Assembly (NCBI RefSeq): GCF_004137685.1
Contig: NZ_QYBB01000011.1
Location: 1 to 64,000 of the forward strand
Direction of reading: 5' to 3'
DNA from: Lichenibacterium minor
GTDB lineage: Bacteria > Pseudomonadota > Alphaproteobacteria > Rhizobiales > Beijerinckiaceae
DNA length: 64,000 bases
The notes below the pieces were generated by a model that saw nothing but the letters and a program-made list of their open reading frames with translations, was not told the DNA's origin and did not search any database. The position numbers were made by a program, and so were the translations under genes. Positions 10,143-21,435 of the stretch are shown here, piece after piece (positions within the stretch are counted from its first letter, which is position 1; every line of letters begins with the position of its first letter).

Positions 10143-11813
<1,671 letters not shown>

Positions 11814-11895
11814 ACGGGGGTCGGGCGGCTTCGCCGCCGGACTGCCCGGCCCGTACGCTGCGGGCGAGGGCGCCATCCGGAGGGGGACACGAGCC

Positions 11896-12777
11896 ATGCG
11901 GGCCATCGACCATCTCGTGCTCGCCGTCCCCGACCTTGCCGCCGCGGCCGCGCGCTACCGGGCGATGGGCTTCACGGTCGGGTCGCGCAACCTCCATCCC
12001 TGGGGCACCGAGAACGCCGTCGTGCAGCTCGACGGCAGCTACCTCGAACTGATCGGCCTGTCGGATGGGTTCCTCCCCCCGCCGCCCGACCACCCGGCGG
12101 CGCCCTTCGCCGGCCCGGTCGCCGCCGCGGTGGCGCGGGGCGGCGGGCTCCCCCTCGTGGCGCTCGGCTCCGCCGACGCCGACGCCGATGCGGCGCGCTT
12201 CCGCGCGGCCGGGCTGGGGCAGGGGCGGCGCCTCGACTTCCGGCGTGCCGCGGCGTCACCGGACGGCACGGCCGCGACGCTGCGCTTCGGCCTCGCCTTC
12301 GCCGCCCTCCCGACCCTGCCCGAGGCCGGGCTCTTCGCCTGCCGGCACCACCAGCCCTTCGGCGATGCCGCCGGGCGGCGGCACGTCAACGGCGCGCTCC
12401 GGCTCGGCGCCGTCGTGCTGGCCGCCGACCGCCCCGGCGCCCTCGCCCCCGCGGTCGGGGCCGTCGTCGACGCGGCGGCGGGCGGGCCGGCCGGGCGCCC
12501 GACCTTCGACACGCCCACCGGCCAGCTTGCCATCATGACGCCCGCCGATGCCGAGGCGCGCTACGGCGCCGGCGCCGTCGCGGGCCGCTTCGCCGCCGTC
12601 GCGCTCGTGGTCGCTGCGCTCGCACCCGTGCGCGCGCTGCTCGACCGCGCCGGCATCCCCCATGCCGAGGTCGCCGGCGCCGTCGTGGTGCCGCCCCATG
12701 CCGCCTTCGGCGTGGCGCTGGCCTTCGCGCCCGCCCCGTGCCATTCCGGGCCCCGCAACGGGGACGCGGCGGCATGA
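11896..12777 (+). CDS. VOC/glyoxalase-like family protein
   Basis: 293 aa. The N-terminus ([28 protein letters not shown], here cited in part) is a typical vicinal-oxygen-chelate beta-alpha-beta unit, and the protein is long enough for two such halves, matching the Glyoxalase_3 type rather than small glyoxalase I. The function is not known; members bind a metal and act on varied small molecules. The stop overlaps the kdsA start (ATGA at 12774-12777), so the two are translationally coupled, but a link to Kdo synthesis is not established. AGGGGG precedes the ATG. Confidence 0.8.
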   Translation: MRAIDHLVLAVPDLAAAAARYRAMGFTVGSRNLHPWGTENAVVQLDGSYLELIGLSDGFLPPPPDHPAAPFAGPVAAAVARGGGLPLVALGSADADADAARFRAAGLGQGRRLDFRRAAASPDGTAATLRFGLAFAALPTLPEAGLFACRHHQPFGDAAGRRHVNGALRLGAVVLAADRPGALAPAVGAVVDAAAGGPAGRPTFDTPTGQLAIMTPADAEARYGAGAVAGRFAAVALVVAALAPVRALLDRAGIPHAEVAGAVVVPPHAAFGVALAFAPAPCHSGPRNGDAAA

Positions 12778-13616
12778 CGAACAACGGCGAAGTGGTGGTG
12801 GGGCAGGGGCCCCGCGCGGTGCGGATCGGCAACCGGCTGCCGCTGGCGCTGATCGCCGGCCCCTGCGCCATGGAAAGCCGCGACCACGCGCTGTTCATGG
12901 CCGACGCCCTGGCGGCCCTGGCCGAGCGGCTCGGCATCGGCCTCGTCTACAAGAGCTCCTTCGACAAGGCCAACCGCTCCTCCGCCGACAGCGCCCGCGG
13001 CATCGGCCTCGACGCCGCCCTGGCGATCTTCGAGGCCGTCAAGGCGCGCACCGGCCTGCCCGTCCTGACCGACGTCCACGACGCCGCCCAATGCGCGCCC
13101 GTGGCCGAGGTGGTGGACGTGCTGCAGATCCCGGCCTTCCTGTGCCGGCAGACCGACCTGCTGCTCGCCGCCGCCGCCACGGGCCGCGCCGTGAACGTCA
13201 AGAAGGGCCAGTTCCTGGCCCCGTGGGACATGGGCAACGTCGTCGACAAGCTGGTGGGCGGCGGCAACCCGAACGTGCTGGTGACGGAGCGGGGCGCCTC
13301 GTTCGGCTACAACACGCTGGTGTCCGACATGCGCGCCCTGCCGGTGCTGGCCGCCACCGGCGCGCCGGTGGTCTTCGACGCCACCCATTCCGTGCAGCAG
13401 CCCGGCGGGCAGGGGAAGACGTCCGGCGGGCAGCGCGAGTTCGTGCCCGTGCTGGCCCGCGCCGCCGTGGCGGTCGGGGTCGCGGCCGTGTTCATCGAGA
13501 CCCACCAGACGCCCGGGACGGCGCCCTCCGACGGGCCCAACATGGTGCCGCTCGACGACATGGAAGGGCTGGTCGCCACGCTGCAGCGCTTCGATCGCCT
13601 CGCCAAGGCGCTTTAG
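12774..13616 (+). CDS. kdsA: 3-deoxy-8-phosphooctulonate synthase (KDO-8-P synthase)
   Basis: 280 aa. Condenses phosphoenolpyruvate with arabinose 5-phosphate to make Kdo-8-phosphate for lipopolysaccharide inner core. Conserved blocks: [40 protein letters not shown] and ETHQTP. Cys31 in AGPCAM replaces the Asn of the E. coli type, which places it in the metal-dependent class. The start is the ATG in the ATGA overlap with the VOC gene; an upstream ATG at 12738 would add 12 residues within the preceding gene. pyrG and kdsA often lie together in alphaproteobacteria, usually before eno. Confidence 0.96.
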   Translation: MTNNGEVVVGQGPRAVRIGNRLPLALIAGPCAMESRDHALFMADALAALAERLGIGLVYKSSFDKANRSSADSARGIGLDAALAIFEAVKARTGLPVLTDVHDAAQCAPVAEVVDVLQIPAFLCRQTDLLLAAAATGRAVNVKKGQFLAPWDMGNVVDKLVGGGNPNVLVTERGASFGYNTLVSDMRALPVLAATGAPVVFDATHSVQQPGGQGKTSGGQREFVPVLARAAVAVGVAAVFIETHQTPGTAPSDGPNMVPLDDMEGLVATLQRFDRLAKAL

Positions 13617-13783
13617 AACGGATCGCGATCGGGTGGAGTCACCTGGTCGCGTGAACATGACCTTAAAAACAGGGAGCTAGTGCCGGCATCGCGGGCCGAG
13701 GCGAGCGGCACCGGCTCCAGGCCGCGGCGGGGCGTCGTCCCGCGTCATCTCGCCTTCACGCGGGCCTGCTAGGCACGACAGCC

Positions 13784-14749
13784 ATGAGCGACCCGAACTT
13801 CAGCTACGCCGACGACGCGATGCCGCCCGTGAAGCGCGGCCTCATTCGCCTGGTCGAGGCCGCCACCGGCCAGCGCCAGCTGCGCCGGCTCTACCTCGAC
13901 AACCGGCGCCACGGCGTCGCGGGCGAGAGCTTCTTCGCCGCGGCGGTGCGCAGCCTGAGGCTCGACGTCCGTTTCGACCCCGCCGCGCTGGCCGCCATGC
14001 CGCGCACCGGCCCTGTCGTCGTGGTGGCGAACCACCCCTACGGCGTGCTCGACGGCATCGTGATCTCGTGGCTGGTCGGGCAGGTGCGCTCGGACTTCCT
14101 CGTGCTCACCAACGCCGTGCTGCTGCGGGCGCCCGAGATCGCCGCCCACGTGCTGCCGATCGACTTCGCCCCGACCGAGGGCGCCACGCGGACCAACGTC
14201 GCGTCGCGCGCCGCGGCCCGCCGCCACCTCGATGCAGGCGGCTGCGTTGTGGTGTTCCCGGCCGGCGGCATCTCGACGGCGCCGGACCGGCTCGGCCGCG
14301 AGCGCGCCACGGACGGGCCCTGGCAGCCCTTCACGGCGCAGCTCGTGCAGCGGTCCCGCGCCACCGTGGTGCCGGTGTGCTTCGAGGGGCAGAACAGCCG
14401 CCTGTTCCAGATCGCCAGCCACCTCAGCCCGGTCCTGCGCCTGTCGCTGATCTTTCACGAGGTGAAGAGCCGCATCGGCAGCGCCATGCTGGTCGCCGTC
14501 GGGCGGCCCGTGCCCTTCTCGGCCCTGCCGGCCTGCCTCGACCGCCAGGCCCTGGCGGACCACCTGCGGGCGCTCACCTACGGGCTCACGCCAGCCTTCC
14601 CGCAGCTCGCCCTGGCGGGACCCGCGGCGCCCGCCCGCCCGCGGGGCGCCGGGGAGCCGCTGCTCGGCCTCAAGCGCCGGATGTCCGACGGCCGGCGGGC
14701 GGTGGCGCGCAAGCTGGCGGGGCGCCGCGGTCAGCCGCGGCCGCGATAG
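13784..14749 (+). CDS. Lysophospholipid acyltransferase-like (PlsC superfamily)
   Basis: 321 aa. The acyltransferase active-site motif NHPYGVLDG (His84, Asp90; the HX5D spacing of the hemolysin-type branch) is followed by FPAGGIS and [13 protein letters not shown], the substrate-phosphate and later motifs of the PlsC superfamily. Likely transfers an acyl chain to a lysophospholipid or to an amino-acid-based lipid at the inner membrane; the exact acceptor is unknown. The C-terminus is Arg/Pro-rich and overlaps the end of the convergent queF gene by 19 bases. Confidence 0.8.
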   Translation: MSDPNFSYADDAMPPVKRGLIRLVEAATGQRQLRRLYLDNRRHGVAGESFFAAAVRSLRLDVRFDPAALAAMPRTGPVVVVANHPYGVLDGIVISWLVGQVRSDFLVLTNAVLLRAPEIAAHVLPIDFAPTEGATRTNVASRAAARRHLDAGGCVVVFPAGGISTAPDRLGRERATDGPWQPFTAQLVQRSRATVVPVCFEGQNSRLFQIASHLSPVLRLSLIFHEVKSRIGSAMLVAVGRPVPFSALPACLDRQALADHLRALTYGLTPAFPQLALAGPAAPARPRGAGEPLLGLKRRMSDGRRAVARKLAGRRGQPRPR

Positions 14750-15189
14750 GGCGGCACCCCCTGGTCGGGCAGCCAGAGCCCCTCGGGCGGCGCGCCGGTC
14801 TGCCAGAACACATCGATGGGGATGCCGCCGCGCGGGTACCAGTAGCCGCCGATGCGGAGCCAGCGGGGCAGCAGGAGCGACTGCAGCTCCTTGCCGATCC
14901 GCACCGTGCAGTCCTCGTGGAAGGCACCGTGGTTGCGGAACGACGTGAGGTACATCTTCAGCGACTTGGATTCGACGAGCCAGCCGTCCGGCACGTAGTC
15001 GATGACGATATGGGCGAAGTCGGGCTGCGCCGTGACGGGGCACAGCGAGGTGAACTCGGGCGCGGTGAAGCGCGCGAGGTAGAGCGTGCCGGGATGCGGG
15101 TTCGGCACGCGGTCGAGCCGGGCTTCCTCGGGCGAGCCGGGCTGGGCGACGGTTTGGCCGAGCAGCGTCGGCGTGAGGGGATCGGACAA
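14731..15189 (-). CDS. queF: NADPH-dependent 7-cyano-7-deazaguanine reductase
   Basis: 152 aa, the short unimodular (YkvM-type) form. Reduces the nitrile preQ0 to preQ1 in queuosine tRNA modification. Signature residues: nucleophile Cys50 (TSLCPVT), Asp57, and the QueF motif ESKSLKMYL (Glu73 onward) followed by [11 protein letters not shown]. Length and motif order are those of the cytosolic reductase. Runs convergent into the acyltransferase gene and overlaps its last codons. No other queuosine gene is nearby. Confidence 0.96.
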   Translation of the reverse strand: MSDPLTPTLLGQTVAQPGSPEEARLDRVPNPHPGTLYLARFTAPEFTSLCPVTAQPDFAHIVIDYVPDGWLVESKSLKMYLTSFRNHGAFHEDCTVRIGKELQSLLLPRWLRIGGYWYPRGGIPIDVFWQTGAPPEGLWLPDQGVPPYRGRG

Positions 15190-15293
15190 GGCTGGACTCG
15201 CGGGGGCGGGGCCGCCGGCGCGGCCTTCGTGGCCGAGTTAGTCCCCCCTCCGCCCCCGCACAAGCCTTCTGCGCACAGCCAGCGCCCCGGTGC

Positions 15294-16181
15294 TCAGGGC
15301 AGGCGGCCGCCGGCCAGCAGGACGGCGCCGTCCCGCGCGTCGGCGTGTGGCGGGGCCAGCGCGTCGGCGACCGCGGCGGGCAGGTAGGGCCGCACCGCAG
15401 AAGCCCCGCCCCCCACGAGGCAGATCCGGTCCGCGCCGAGCCGCCGCACCGCGGCGACGAGTTCGGCCAGCGACGCCGCGGCGCCGCGCACGATCGACAG
15501 CGCCACGGCGTCCCCCCCGGCCGCCGCGGCGAAGCAGGCGGGCGCTTCCGCCCCGTAATCCGCCGAGCGCGCCGCGAGGCCCCAGCGGATCACCGCGGCG
15601 GGATCGTCGCCGAAGCGCGCCATCAGGCTTCGGGTGAAGGGCGTGTGGGGCTCCAGGCCGTCGTGGGCCCGCAGGGCGCGGCGCCACGCGTCGAGCCCGA
15701 TGCGGGCGCCGGACCCGTCGTCGCCGAGCACGAAGCCGCGGCCGCCGACGACGATCTCGCGCCCACCCACCAGGGCCAGGCCGGCGCTGCCGGTGCCGGC
15801 GATGACGAGGCCGCCGTCCGCCCCGCCGTGGGCGCCGAGGCAGGCCGTCACGGCGTCGTTGGACACCCGCACCTCGGCGAAGCCCGGGAGCGCCGCCGCC
15901 ACCTCGGCCGCGATGGCGGGCGACGACACGCCGGCGAGCCCCAGGCCGACCCGCAGGCGCCCGCCCGCATCGGACTGGAGGCCCGCCGCGGCGAGCGTGG
16001 CGCCGATGCAGTCCCGGACGGCGGCGAGCGCCCCGGCGAAGTCGAGGTAGACGTTGGCGCTGCCGCCGACCGCCTCGCCCAGCACGGCACCCGCGCCGTC
16101 GCGCAGCCGCGCCCGGCAGGTCGAGCCGCCGCCGTCGATGCCCATGAACAGGGCAGGGGCCTTCTCTTCCGTGCCGGCCAT
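15294..16181 (-). CDS. BadF/BadG/BcrA/BcrD-type sugar kinase (N-acetylglucosamine kinase-like)
   Basis: 295 aa with the ASKHA (actin/hexokinase) fold: phosphate-1 loop MGIDGGGSTCRA, phosphate-2 loop VIAGTGSAGLAL, and adenosine segment LVGGGASAVRP. VLGDDGSGARIG is typical of bacterial GlcNAc/glucosamine kinases in this family. Predicted to phosphorylate an amino sugar, perhaps from cell-wall recycling. The ATG at 16181 is used because the kinase fold begins just after it; the frame stays open upstream without homology. The upstream region holds a nested inverted repeat that could be an operator. Confidence 0.82.
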   Translation of the reverse strand: MAGTEEKAPALFMGIDGGGSTCRARLRDGAGAVLGEAVGGSANVYLDFAGALAAVRDCIGATLAAAGLQSDAGGRLRVGLGLAGVSSPAIAAEVAAALPGFAEVRVSNDAVTACLGAHGGADGGLVIAGTGSAGLALVGGREIVVGGRGFVLGDDGSGARIGLDAWRRALRAHDGLEPHTPFTRSLMARFGDDPAAVIRWGLAARSADYGAEAPACFAAAAGGDAVALSIVRGAAASLAELVAAVRRLGADRICLVGGGASAVRPYLPAAVADALAPPHADARDGAVLLAGGRLP

Positions 16182-16269
16182 CGTCCCGTTCCCCTTCCCG
16201 CCAGACTGTTCCCGGGCTGTAGCGCCCGCTTGCCCGCGCGCCAAGGCGGAGCGGACCTCGTCGGGCGGC

Positions 16270-16317
16270 CGTTTCACGGGGTGTCGTTCGGCATGAAGAA
16301 CGATGTTCCGTGAAACG
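16270..16317. promoter_or_regulatory. Nested inverted repeat upstream of the sugar-kinase gene
   Basis: Outer arms CGTTTCACGG (16270-16279) and CCGTGAAACG (16308-16317) are perfect complements 28 bases apart. Inside lie TCGTTC (16284-16289) and GAACGA (16298-16303), also complementary, and the short palindrome GAACGATGTTC (16298-16308). It sits 89-136 bases before the kinase start in the 289-base gap to the TauE gene. Such nesting suggests a regulator site; no regulator gene is adjacent. Confidence 0.45.
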
Positions 16318-16470
16318 AACGACTCCGCGGGCGCAGACGGGCGCGCGCGCCGTGGGGCGCGGCGCGCCTCGGGGGCGGTGGGCATGGGGGCCGGCCGGAG
16401 CGGAGCCGCGGCGCCGCGCGGGCGGCGTCCCTCCCCCGTCGCGGGACGGGCATCGTCGATGACGGGGTAA

Positions 16471-17223
16471 TCAGACGGGGTGGGCGAACAGGCCGATCGT
16501 CAGCATCACGCCGATCGCGACGACGCCGACGCGCAGCAGCTTCTCGTCGACCCGGCTCAGCATCCAGGCACCGGCGAGGCCGCCCAGCACGGCGCCGACG
16601 CCGAGGGCCAGGGCCGACACCCAGGCCACGGAGGGTGAAAAGGCGAAGATCGCCACGGCGGCGGCGTTCATCACCCCGGCCAGCACGTTCTTGGATGCGC
16701 CGGCGTTGCGGGTCGGCAGGCCCGCAAGGGTCAGGGCGGCGAGCATGAGGAAGCCGATGCCGCCGCCGAAATAGCCGCCATAGACGGCGATGAGGAACTG
16801 CGCCCCAGCGGCCTGGGCGGCCGTCAGGTGCACGGCGGCGGCGTCCGCGCGCCTGCGGCCGAAGGACCCGTAGGCGAAGACCGCGGTGGCGAAGAGCACG
16901 AGCCAGGGCACGAGCCGCGCGAAGAACGAGGCCGGCGTGACCAGCAGCAGGACCCCGCCGGCCGCGCCGCCGACCAGGCTGATGCCGAGCAGGGCCCGGA
17001 ACGACAGGTTCTGGGCCCCGCGGACATGGGCGCGCCCGGCGAAGCCGGTCGACAGCTGGCCGGGGAACAGCGCGATGGTCGATGTGATGTTGGCGGCCCG
17101 CGCGTCGAGCCCGCTCAGGATCAGCGCCGGCAGGGTGACGAACGACCCTCCCCCGGCCAGCGCGTTCTGCGTGCCGGCCCAGAGCCCGGCGGCGAAGAGC
17201 AGGGGGAGGCCCGTGCCGGTCAT
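16471..17223 (-). CDS. TauE/SafE family sulfite/anion exporter-like permease
   Basis: 250 aa, strongly hydrophobic with about seven or eight predicted helices. The N-terminal AGGGSFVTLPALILSG and the central YGGYFGGGIGFLMLA are the two repeated Gly-rich motifs of the TauE/SafE (formerly DUF81) family, inner-membrane permeases linked to export of sulfite, sulfoacetate and other organic anions. The substrate is not predictable here. The ATG overlaps the stop of the upstream aldo/keto reductase (ATGA at 17220-17223), so the two form an operon. Confidence 0.88.
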   Translation of the reverse strand: MTGTGLPLLFAAGLWAGTQNALAGGGSFVTLPALILSGLDARAANITSTIALFPGQLSTGFAGRAHVRGAQNLSFRALLGISLVGGAAGGVLLLVTPASFFARLVPWLVLFATAVFAYGSFGRRRADAAAVHLTAAQAAGAQFLIAVYGGYFGGGIGFLMLAALTLAGLPTRNAGASKNVLAGVMNAAAVAIFAFSPSVAWVSALALGVGAVLGGLAGAWMLSRVDEKLLRVGVVAIGVMLTIGLFAHPV

Positions 17224-18173
17224 GCGGGGGCGGAGGCGGCGGCGAGCTCGGCGCGGTCGCCGGCCGACAGGTCGAGCGAAGCCGCGGCGGCGAGGTCGCG
17301 GAACTGGTCGAGCGACGTCGCGCTGGCGATCGGCGCCGCCACCGACGGCTGCGCCATCAGCCAGGCGAGCGCCACCGCGGCGAGCGACGCCCCGCGCCGC
17401 GCCGAAACGGCGTCGAGCGCCCCCAGGATGCGCAGGCCGCGCGGGTTGAGGTGCCGGCCCATGTTGCCGCCGCGCGTGCTTTTCCCGAAATCGGCCTCCG
17501 AGCGGTATTTGCCGGTGAGGAAGCCGGATGCCAGGGCGAAATAGGGGATCACGCTCACGGCCTCGGCGACGCAGAGGTCTTGCACGGCGCCCTCGAACCC
17601 GGACCGGACCGAAAGGTTGTATTCCGGCTGCAGCGTTTCGTAGCGCGGCAGCCCCCGCGCTTCGCTGATCGCGAGCGAGGTGCGCAGCCGGTCCGCGGAA
17701 AAGTTGGACGCCCCGATGATGCGGACCTTGCCGGCCTTCACGAGGCGCGCATAGGCGTCCAAGGTTTCCTCGATCGGCGTGTCGCCGTCGTCGGCATGAG
17801 ACTGGTAGAGGTCGACGTAGTCGACGCGCAGGCGCTTCAGCGAGCCGTCGATCGAGCTCTCGATATGGGCACGGTCGAGCCGGCCCGCCCGGTCCGGCTG
17901 TCCCATGCCGACCTTGGTGGCGAGCACGATGCGGTCCCGCCCGCCGCGCGACGCGAGCCAATCGCCGATGACCGTCTCGGATTCGCCGCCGACATGCCCC
18001 GGCACCCAGCGGGAATACACGTCGGCCGTGTCGATGAAGTCGAAACCCGCGCCCACGAAGGCGTCGAGGAGGGCGAAGGACGCGTCGCGGTCGGCCGTCC
18101 AGCCGAAAACGTTGCCGCCGAAGCACCAGGGCGCCACGGCGATGTCGGATCGACCCAGTCTGCGCTTCATCAT
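17220..18173 (-). CDS. Aldo/keto reductase
   Basis: 317 aa. The catalytic tetrad is intact: Asp48, Tyr53 (FIDTADVYS), Lys87 (LATKVG) and His126 (YQSHADD). It belongs to the YghZ/GerT-like branch with the long VYSRWVPGHVGGESE loop after the active-site Tyr. Two ATG codons stand in tandem at 18173 and 18170; either could be used. It is co-transcribed with the TauE/SafE permease through a 4-base overlap. It is only distantly similar to the reductase at 6012-6992, so not a recent duplicate. Confidence 0.92.
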   Translation of the reverse strand: MMKRRLGRSDIAVAPWCFGGNVFGWTADRDASFALLDAFVGAGFDFIDTADVYSRWVPGHVGGESETVIGDWLASRGGRDRIVLATKVGMGQPDRAGRLDRAHIESSIDGSLKRLRVDYVDLYQSHADDGDTPIEETLDAYARLVKAGKVRIIGASNFSADRLRTSLAISEARGLPRYETLQPEYNLSVRSGFEGAVQDLCVAEAVSVIPYFALASGFLTGKYRSEADFGKSTRGGNMGRHLNPRGLRILGALDAVSARRGASLAAVALAWLMAQPSVAAPIASATSLDQFRDLAAAASLDLSAGDRAELAAASAPA

Positions 18174-18198
18174 CGGTGATGCCCTCCCGCCGTCCGCG

Positions 18199-18441
18199 TC
18201 AGCCGCCGACCGCGTCCCTGACGCATTTCGTCGTGAACGACGTCTTGGCCGCCCCGGCGAGCTTCTTGCCAGCCGCGGCCGCGTCGCAGGACGCCGCGGC
18301 GTCGCGCCGGCATTTCCCGAGGAAGCTGGTCTTGGCGGCCCCGCCGAGTTTCTTGTCCGCCGCGTTGGCGGTGCAGGTGCCGTCCGCGTGGGCGGCCGAC
18401 AGGCCCGCCATCAGGGCGGCGGCGATCAGGACGGCTTTCAT
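18199..18441 (-). CDS. PsiF repeat family secreted protein
   Basis: 80 aa. A signal peptide (residues 1-19, ending AHA) precedes two copies of a ~21-residue PsiF repeat: ADKKLGGAAKTSFLGKC and AGKKLAGAAKTSFTTKC, each with Lys-Lys, Ala-Lys-x-Ser-Phe and a Cys. PsiF was named as a phosphate-starvation-induced protein of E. coli; its biochemical role is unknown. The paired Cys in each repeat suggests disulfides in the periplasm. The start ATG is preceded by GGGGAAA. It stands alone between the reductase and a tRNA-Ser gene. Confidence 0.85.
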   Translation of the reverse strand: MKAVLIAAALMAGLSAAHADGTCTANAADKKLGGAAKTSFLGKCRRDAAASCDAAAAGKKLAGAAKTSFTTKCVRDAVGG

Positions 18442-18658
18442 GGCGTTTCCCCTCGCATGCGGGCCCGCGATGGCGATTCGGACCGCCCGCTGCCGGGCCC
18501 CGGCGGCAGGAGCCTTGCACCCGAACGGGGGAGCGTCAATTCCGGGGTCGGGCATCGAAGCGGCCCCGAGCGGCGCACCGGCATCCGACGCCGACCGAAC
18601 GCGACGCTGTGCTCGCCGGCAAGCGAGGGGGACGGCGGGCACCGGGCCGGGCTGCCGG

Positions 18659-18745
18659 CGGACGGGGTGGGATTCGAACCCACGGTAGGCTTGCACCCAC
18701 GGCGGTTTTCAAGACCGCTGCCTTCAACCACTCGGCCACCCGTCC
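18659..18745 (-). tRNA. tRNA-Ser (UGA)
   Basis: An 87-nt class II tRNA with a long variable arm, read on the minus strand. The acceptor stem GGACGGG (18745 downward) pairs with CCCGTCC (18666-18660). The anticodon TGA corresponds to 18709-18711. The T-loop GGTTCGAATCC is present. CCA is not encoded: the bases after the discriminator read CCG. Confidence 0.95.
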
Positions 18746-19036
18746 TCGCCGGCACCATAGTGCAGGTCCGCCCGCCTGGCCATCGTGATCTCGGGCGAGG
18801 GACCTTGAGCTGTGCCGTAATTCGACCTCATTCCAAGGGCGAAACGGGGCAGGGCCTGGCGCCCCGGCGGGCGTGGCGCGGACGGCGGCGCGTTTAAGCC
18901 TTCCGAAAGCGGCGGGGCCGAAAATGCTGTGTATCGACAGTCCGAACCGCTCGCACCGGCCCGCCGCCCTCCCCACCGGGACGGTGCGGGGCGGAGATCG
19001 GAGCGCCTGCGTCCGAGCAGGATCCCGCGTCAGACC

Positions 19037-20116
19037 ATGAAGTTCCCGGCCGCCGCGCTTTCCGCCACCGCCCCGCCCGCCCCCGCCGCCCCGATGGCCG
19101 CCGCCCTGCGCTGGGGCGCCCTAGCGGTCTGCGCCGCGGCGCTGGCGGGCTGCGCCACGCAGCCGTCGCTGAACCCGGGCCGGCCCGGGGGCGGCCGGTA
19201 TTTCGACCCGATCCTCGGTGTCTGGGCCAGCCCGCGCCTCGTCGAGGACGGGCAGGCGGTGCCGCGCGGCGGCGGCGGATACCTCGTCGGGCGCCCCTAC
19301 ACGATCGGGGGCCACACCTACGTTCCCAACGCCGACCCGAAGGGATATGCGGCCGTGGGCACCGCGTCCTGGTACGGCGACGCTTTTCACGGCCGCCGCA
19401 CCGCGAACGGCGAAATCTTCGACAAGGGCTCGATCTCGGCCGCCCACCCGACGCTGCCTTTGCCGAGCTACGTGCGCGTGACGAACCTCAAGAACGGCCG
19501 CTCGCTGATCGTGCGGGTCAACGACCGCGGACCCTATCACGGCGGGCGGGTGATGGACGTGTCGCAGCGCGTCGCCGAAGCGCTGGCCTTCAAGACCGAG
19601 GGGACAGGCCGCATCCGCATCGACTATGTCGGGCGCGCCAGCCTCGCCGGCGCGGACGACGACAGGCTGCTCGCCACCCTGACCACCGACGGCCGCCCGG
19701 CGCGGCTCGACGGCATGGCCGAGCCGGCGCGGGTCGCCGACGAGGCGCTGCCGCCCCCGCCCGACGGTCCCTCGCCGCTGCCCAACATCCCGGCCCGCGT
19801 GGCGTCCCTGCCGATCTTCCGGCGCGGCCACGCCGCCGCGGTGCCGGTGGCGGGGCCGATCGACCCGGTCGTGCCCGCGCCGGCGCGCCCCCTCGCGGCC
19901 CCGCTCCTCCCCAGGCCGTTTCCGGCGCCCGCCCTCCGCGGCAGGGCCGGCGGCGGGCGGGATCCCTTCTTCAAGCCGCTGTTCCCGCCGCCGAAATCCG
20001 AACCGGCGCCGCGCGCGACCCTGTCCTTCGCGGGACCGGCGCGGCGGGTCGAGGCTGGAAAGCCGGGCGGAGCGGTCCCGCACCGAAAGCCGGTGGCCCA
20101 CGAGGAGGCGCGCTGA
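19037..20116 (+). CDS. rlpA: RlpA-like septal ring lytic transglycosylase lipoprotein
   Basis: 359 aa. The N-terminus has a hydrophobic stretch ending in a lipobox (ALAGC, Cys39). The double-psi beta-barrel follows (about residues 115-200): TASWYGDAFHGRRTANGE, then SYVRVTNLKNGRSLIVRVND and RGPYHGGRVMDVS, with the catalytic Asp of the NDRGP motif. RlpA cleaves naked glycan strands at the septum. The C-terminal ~130 residues are Pro/Ala-rich with no SPOR domain, so septal targeting by denuded glycan binding is not evident. The start ATG at 19037 is one option; an internal ATG at 19094 would shorten the signal. Confidence 0.88.
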   Translation: MKFPAAALSATAPPAPAAPMAAALRWGALAVCAAALAGCATQPSLNPGRPGGGRYFDPILGVWASPRLVEDGQAVPRGGGGYLVGRPYTIGGHTYVPNADPKGYAAVGTASWYGDAFHGRRTANGEIFDKGSISAAHPTLPLPSYVRVTNLKNGRSLIVRVNDRGPYHGGRVMDVSQRVAEALAFKTEGTGRIRIDYVGRASLAGADDDRLLATLTTDGRPARLDGMAEPARVADEALPPPPDGPSPLPNIPARVASLPIFRRGHAAAVPVAGPIDPVVPAPARPLAAPLLPRPFPAPALRGRAGGGRDPFFKPLFPPPKSEPAPRATLSFAGPARRVEAGKPGGAVPHRKPVAHEEAR

Positions 20117-20208
20117 CGGGCGCCATCCGGTCCTTTGGCCGCCGGGCCGGCCGGGCTACACTGGCCCCGGGCGCCGCTTCCCGCCGCTGTCCCGACGCGA
20201 GATCCCCC

Positions 20209-21435
20209 GTGCCGACGCGCTTCTTCCTCATCGCCGCCCTTCTGGGTTGCGCCGTTCCCCCGGCGCGCGCCGCCGAAGCCTTCCAGACCGCGGCGCCCTT
20301 CGCGCTCCTGCTGGATGCCGACACCGGCTCGGTGCTGTTCGACAAGAACGGCGACAAGCAGATGGCGCCCGCCTCGACGACCAAGATCCTCACCGCCGAG
20401 ATCGCCTTCCGCGAGATCAAGGAAGGGCGCCTCAAGCTCGACGACGTGTTCCTCGTGTCTGAGAACGCGTGGCGCTCGGGCGGGGCCAAGTCGGGCGGTT
20501 CCACCATGTTCGCGGCACTGAACAGCCGCATCCCGGTCGAGGACCTGATCCAGGGCCTCGTGGTCCAGTCCGGCAACGACGCCGCGATCGCGCTCGCCGA
20601 GGGCATCTCGGGTTCGGAGGACAGTTTCGCGGCCCTGATGAACCGGCGGGCCCACGAGCTCGGCATGGACCATTCCGTGTTCAAGAACCCGTGGGGCAGG
20701 GGGGACCCGAACCAGCGGGTGACGCCGCGCGACATGGCGACCCTGGCCCGGCACGTGATCCACACCTATCCGGACTTCTACCGCTACTTCGGCGAGCGCG
20801 AGTTCACCTGGAACAGGGTGCGCCAGCTCAACCGCAACCCGCTGCTGGGCATGAACATCGGGGCCGACGGGCTGAAGACCGGCGACATCGCCGAAAGCGG
20901 CTTCGGCCTGGTCGGATCCGCGGTGCAGAACGGGGAACGGCTGATCGTGGTCGTCAACGGGCTGCGCACCGCGAAGGACCGCGCCACCGAAAGCTTCAAG
21001 CTGCTGACCTGGGGATTCCGCAATTTCGAGCCGCGCGACCTTTACGGCGCCGACGAGGTGGTGGGCACCGCACAGGTGTTCGGCGGCGAGGTCGGCGAGG
21101 TGCCGCTCGTCGCCGGGGCCCCCGTGAAGCTGCTCGTGCCCCGCGGTGCGGGGGAAACGCTGTCCGGCCGCATCACCTATCGCGGGCCGCTGCGGGCGCC
21201 GGTGCAGCAGGGCGCCACGGTGGCGGAGCTGCATGTCGCGCACGACGGAGCCGACATCCTCGTCGTGCCGCTGAAGGCGGCCGCGGCGGTGGGCACCGGC
21301 TCGCTGCCGCGCCGCGCGCTCGACGCCGGCTGGGAGCTCGGCGCGACCCTGATCCGGCAGAATTTCGGCCGCCCGCCCGGCGCGGGGGCCGGGCCGGGGG
21401 GCCGGGCCGAACAGCCGGCGGGGGCGGCGCCGTGA
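20209..21435 (+). CDS. D-alanyl-D-alanine carboxypeptidase (PBP5/6 family)
   Basis: 408 aa. A signal peptide (residues 1-21, ending ARA) leads to a penicillin-binding serine peptidase domain with all three motifs: SXXK at 56-59 (STTK), SGN at 121-123, KTG at 223-225. A C-terminal PBP5-type beta domain follows (about 285-385). It trims the terminal D-Ala from peptidoglycan stem peptides. The start is GTG, which gives a clean signal peptide. It follows rlpA by 92 bases and overlaps tmk by four (GTGA), so cell-wall and DNA-replication genes are joined in one transcript, a common order in Hyphomicrobiales. Confidence 0.95.
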   Translation: MPTRFFLIAALLGCAVPPARAAEAFQTAAPFALLLDADTGSVLFDKNGDKQMAPASTTKILTAEIAFREIKEGRLKLDDVFLVSENAWRSGGAKSGGSTMFAALNSRIPVEDLIQGLVVQSGNDAAIALAEGISGSEDSFAALMNRRAHELGMDHSVFKNPWGRGDPNQRVTPRDMATLARHVIHTYPDFYRYFGEREFTWNRVRQLNRNPLLGMNIGADGLKTGDIAESGFGLVGSAVQNGERLIVVVNGLRTAKDRATESFKLLTWGFRNFEPRDLYGADEVVGTAQVFGGEVGEVPLVAGAPVKLLVPRGAGETLSGRITYRGPLRAPVQQGATVAELHVAHDGADILVVPLKAAAAVGTGSLPRRALDAGWELGATLIRQNFGRPPGAGAGPGGRAEQPAGAAP

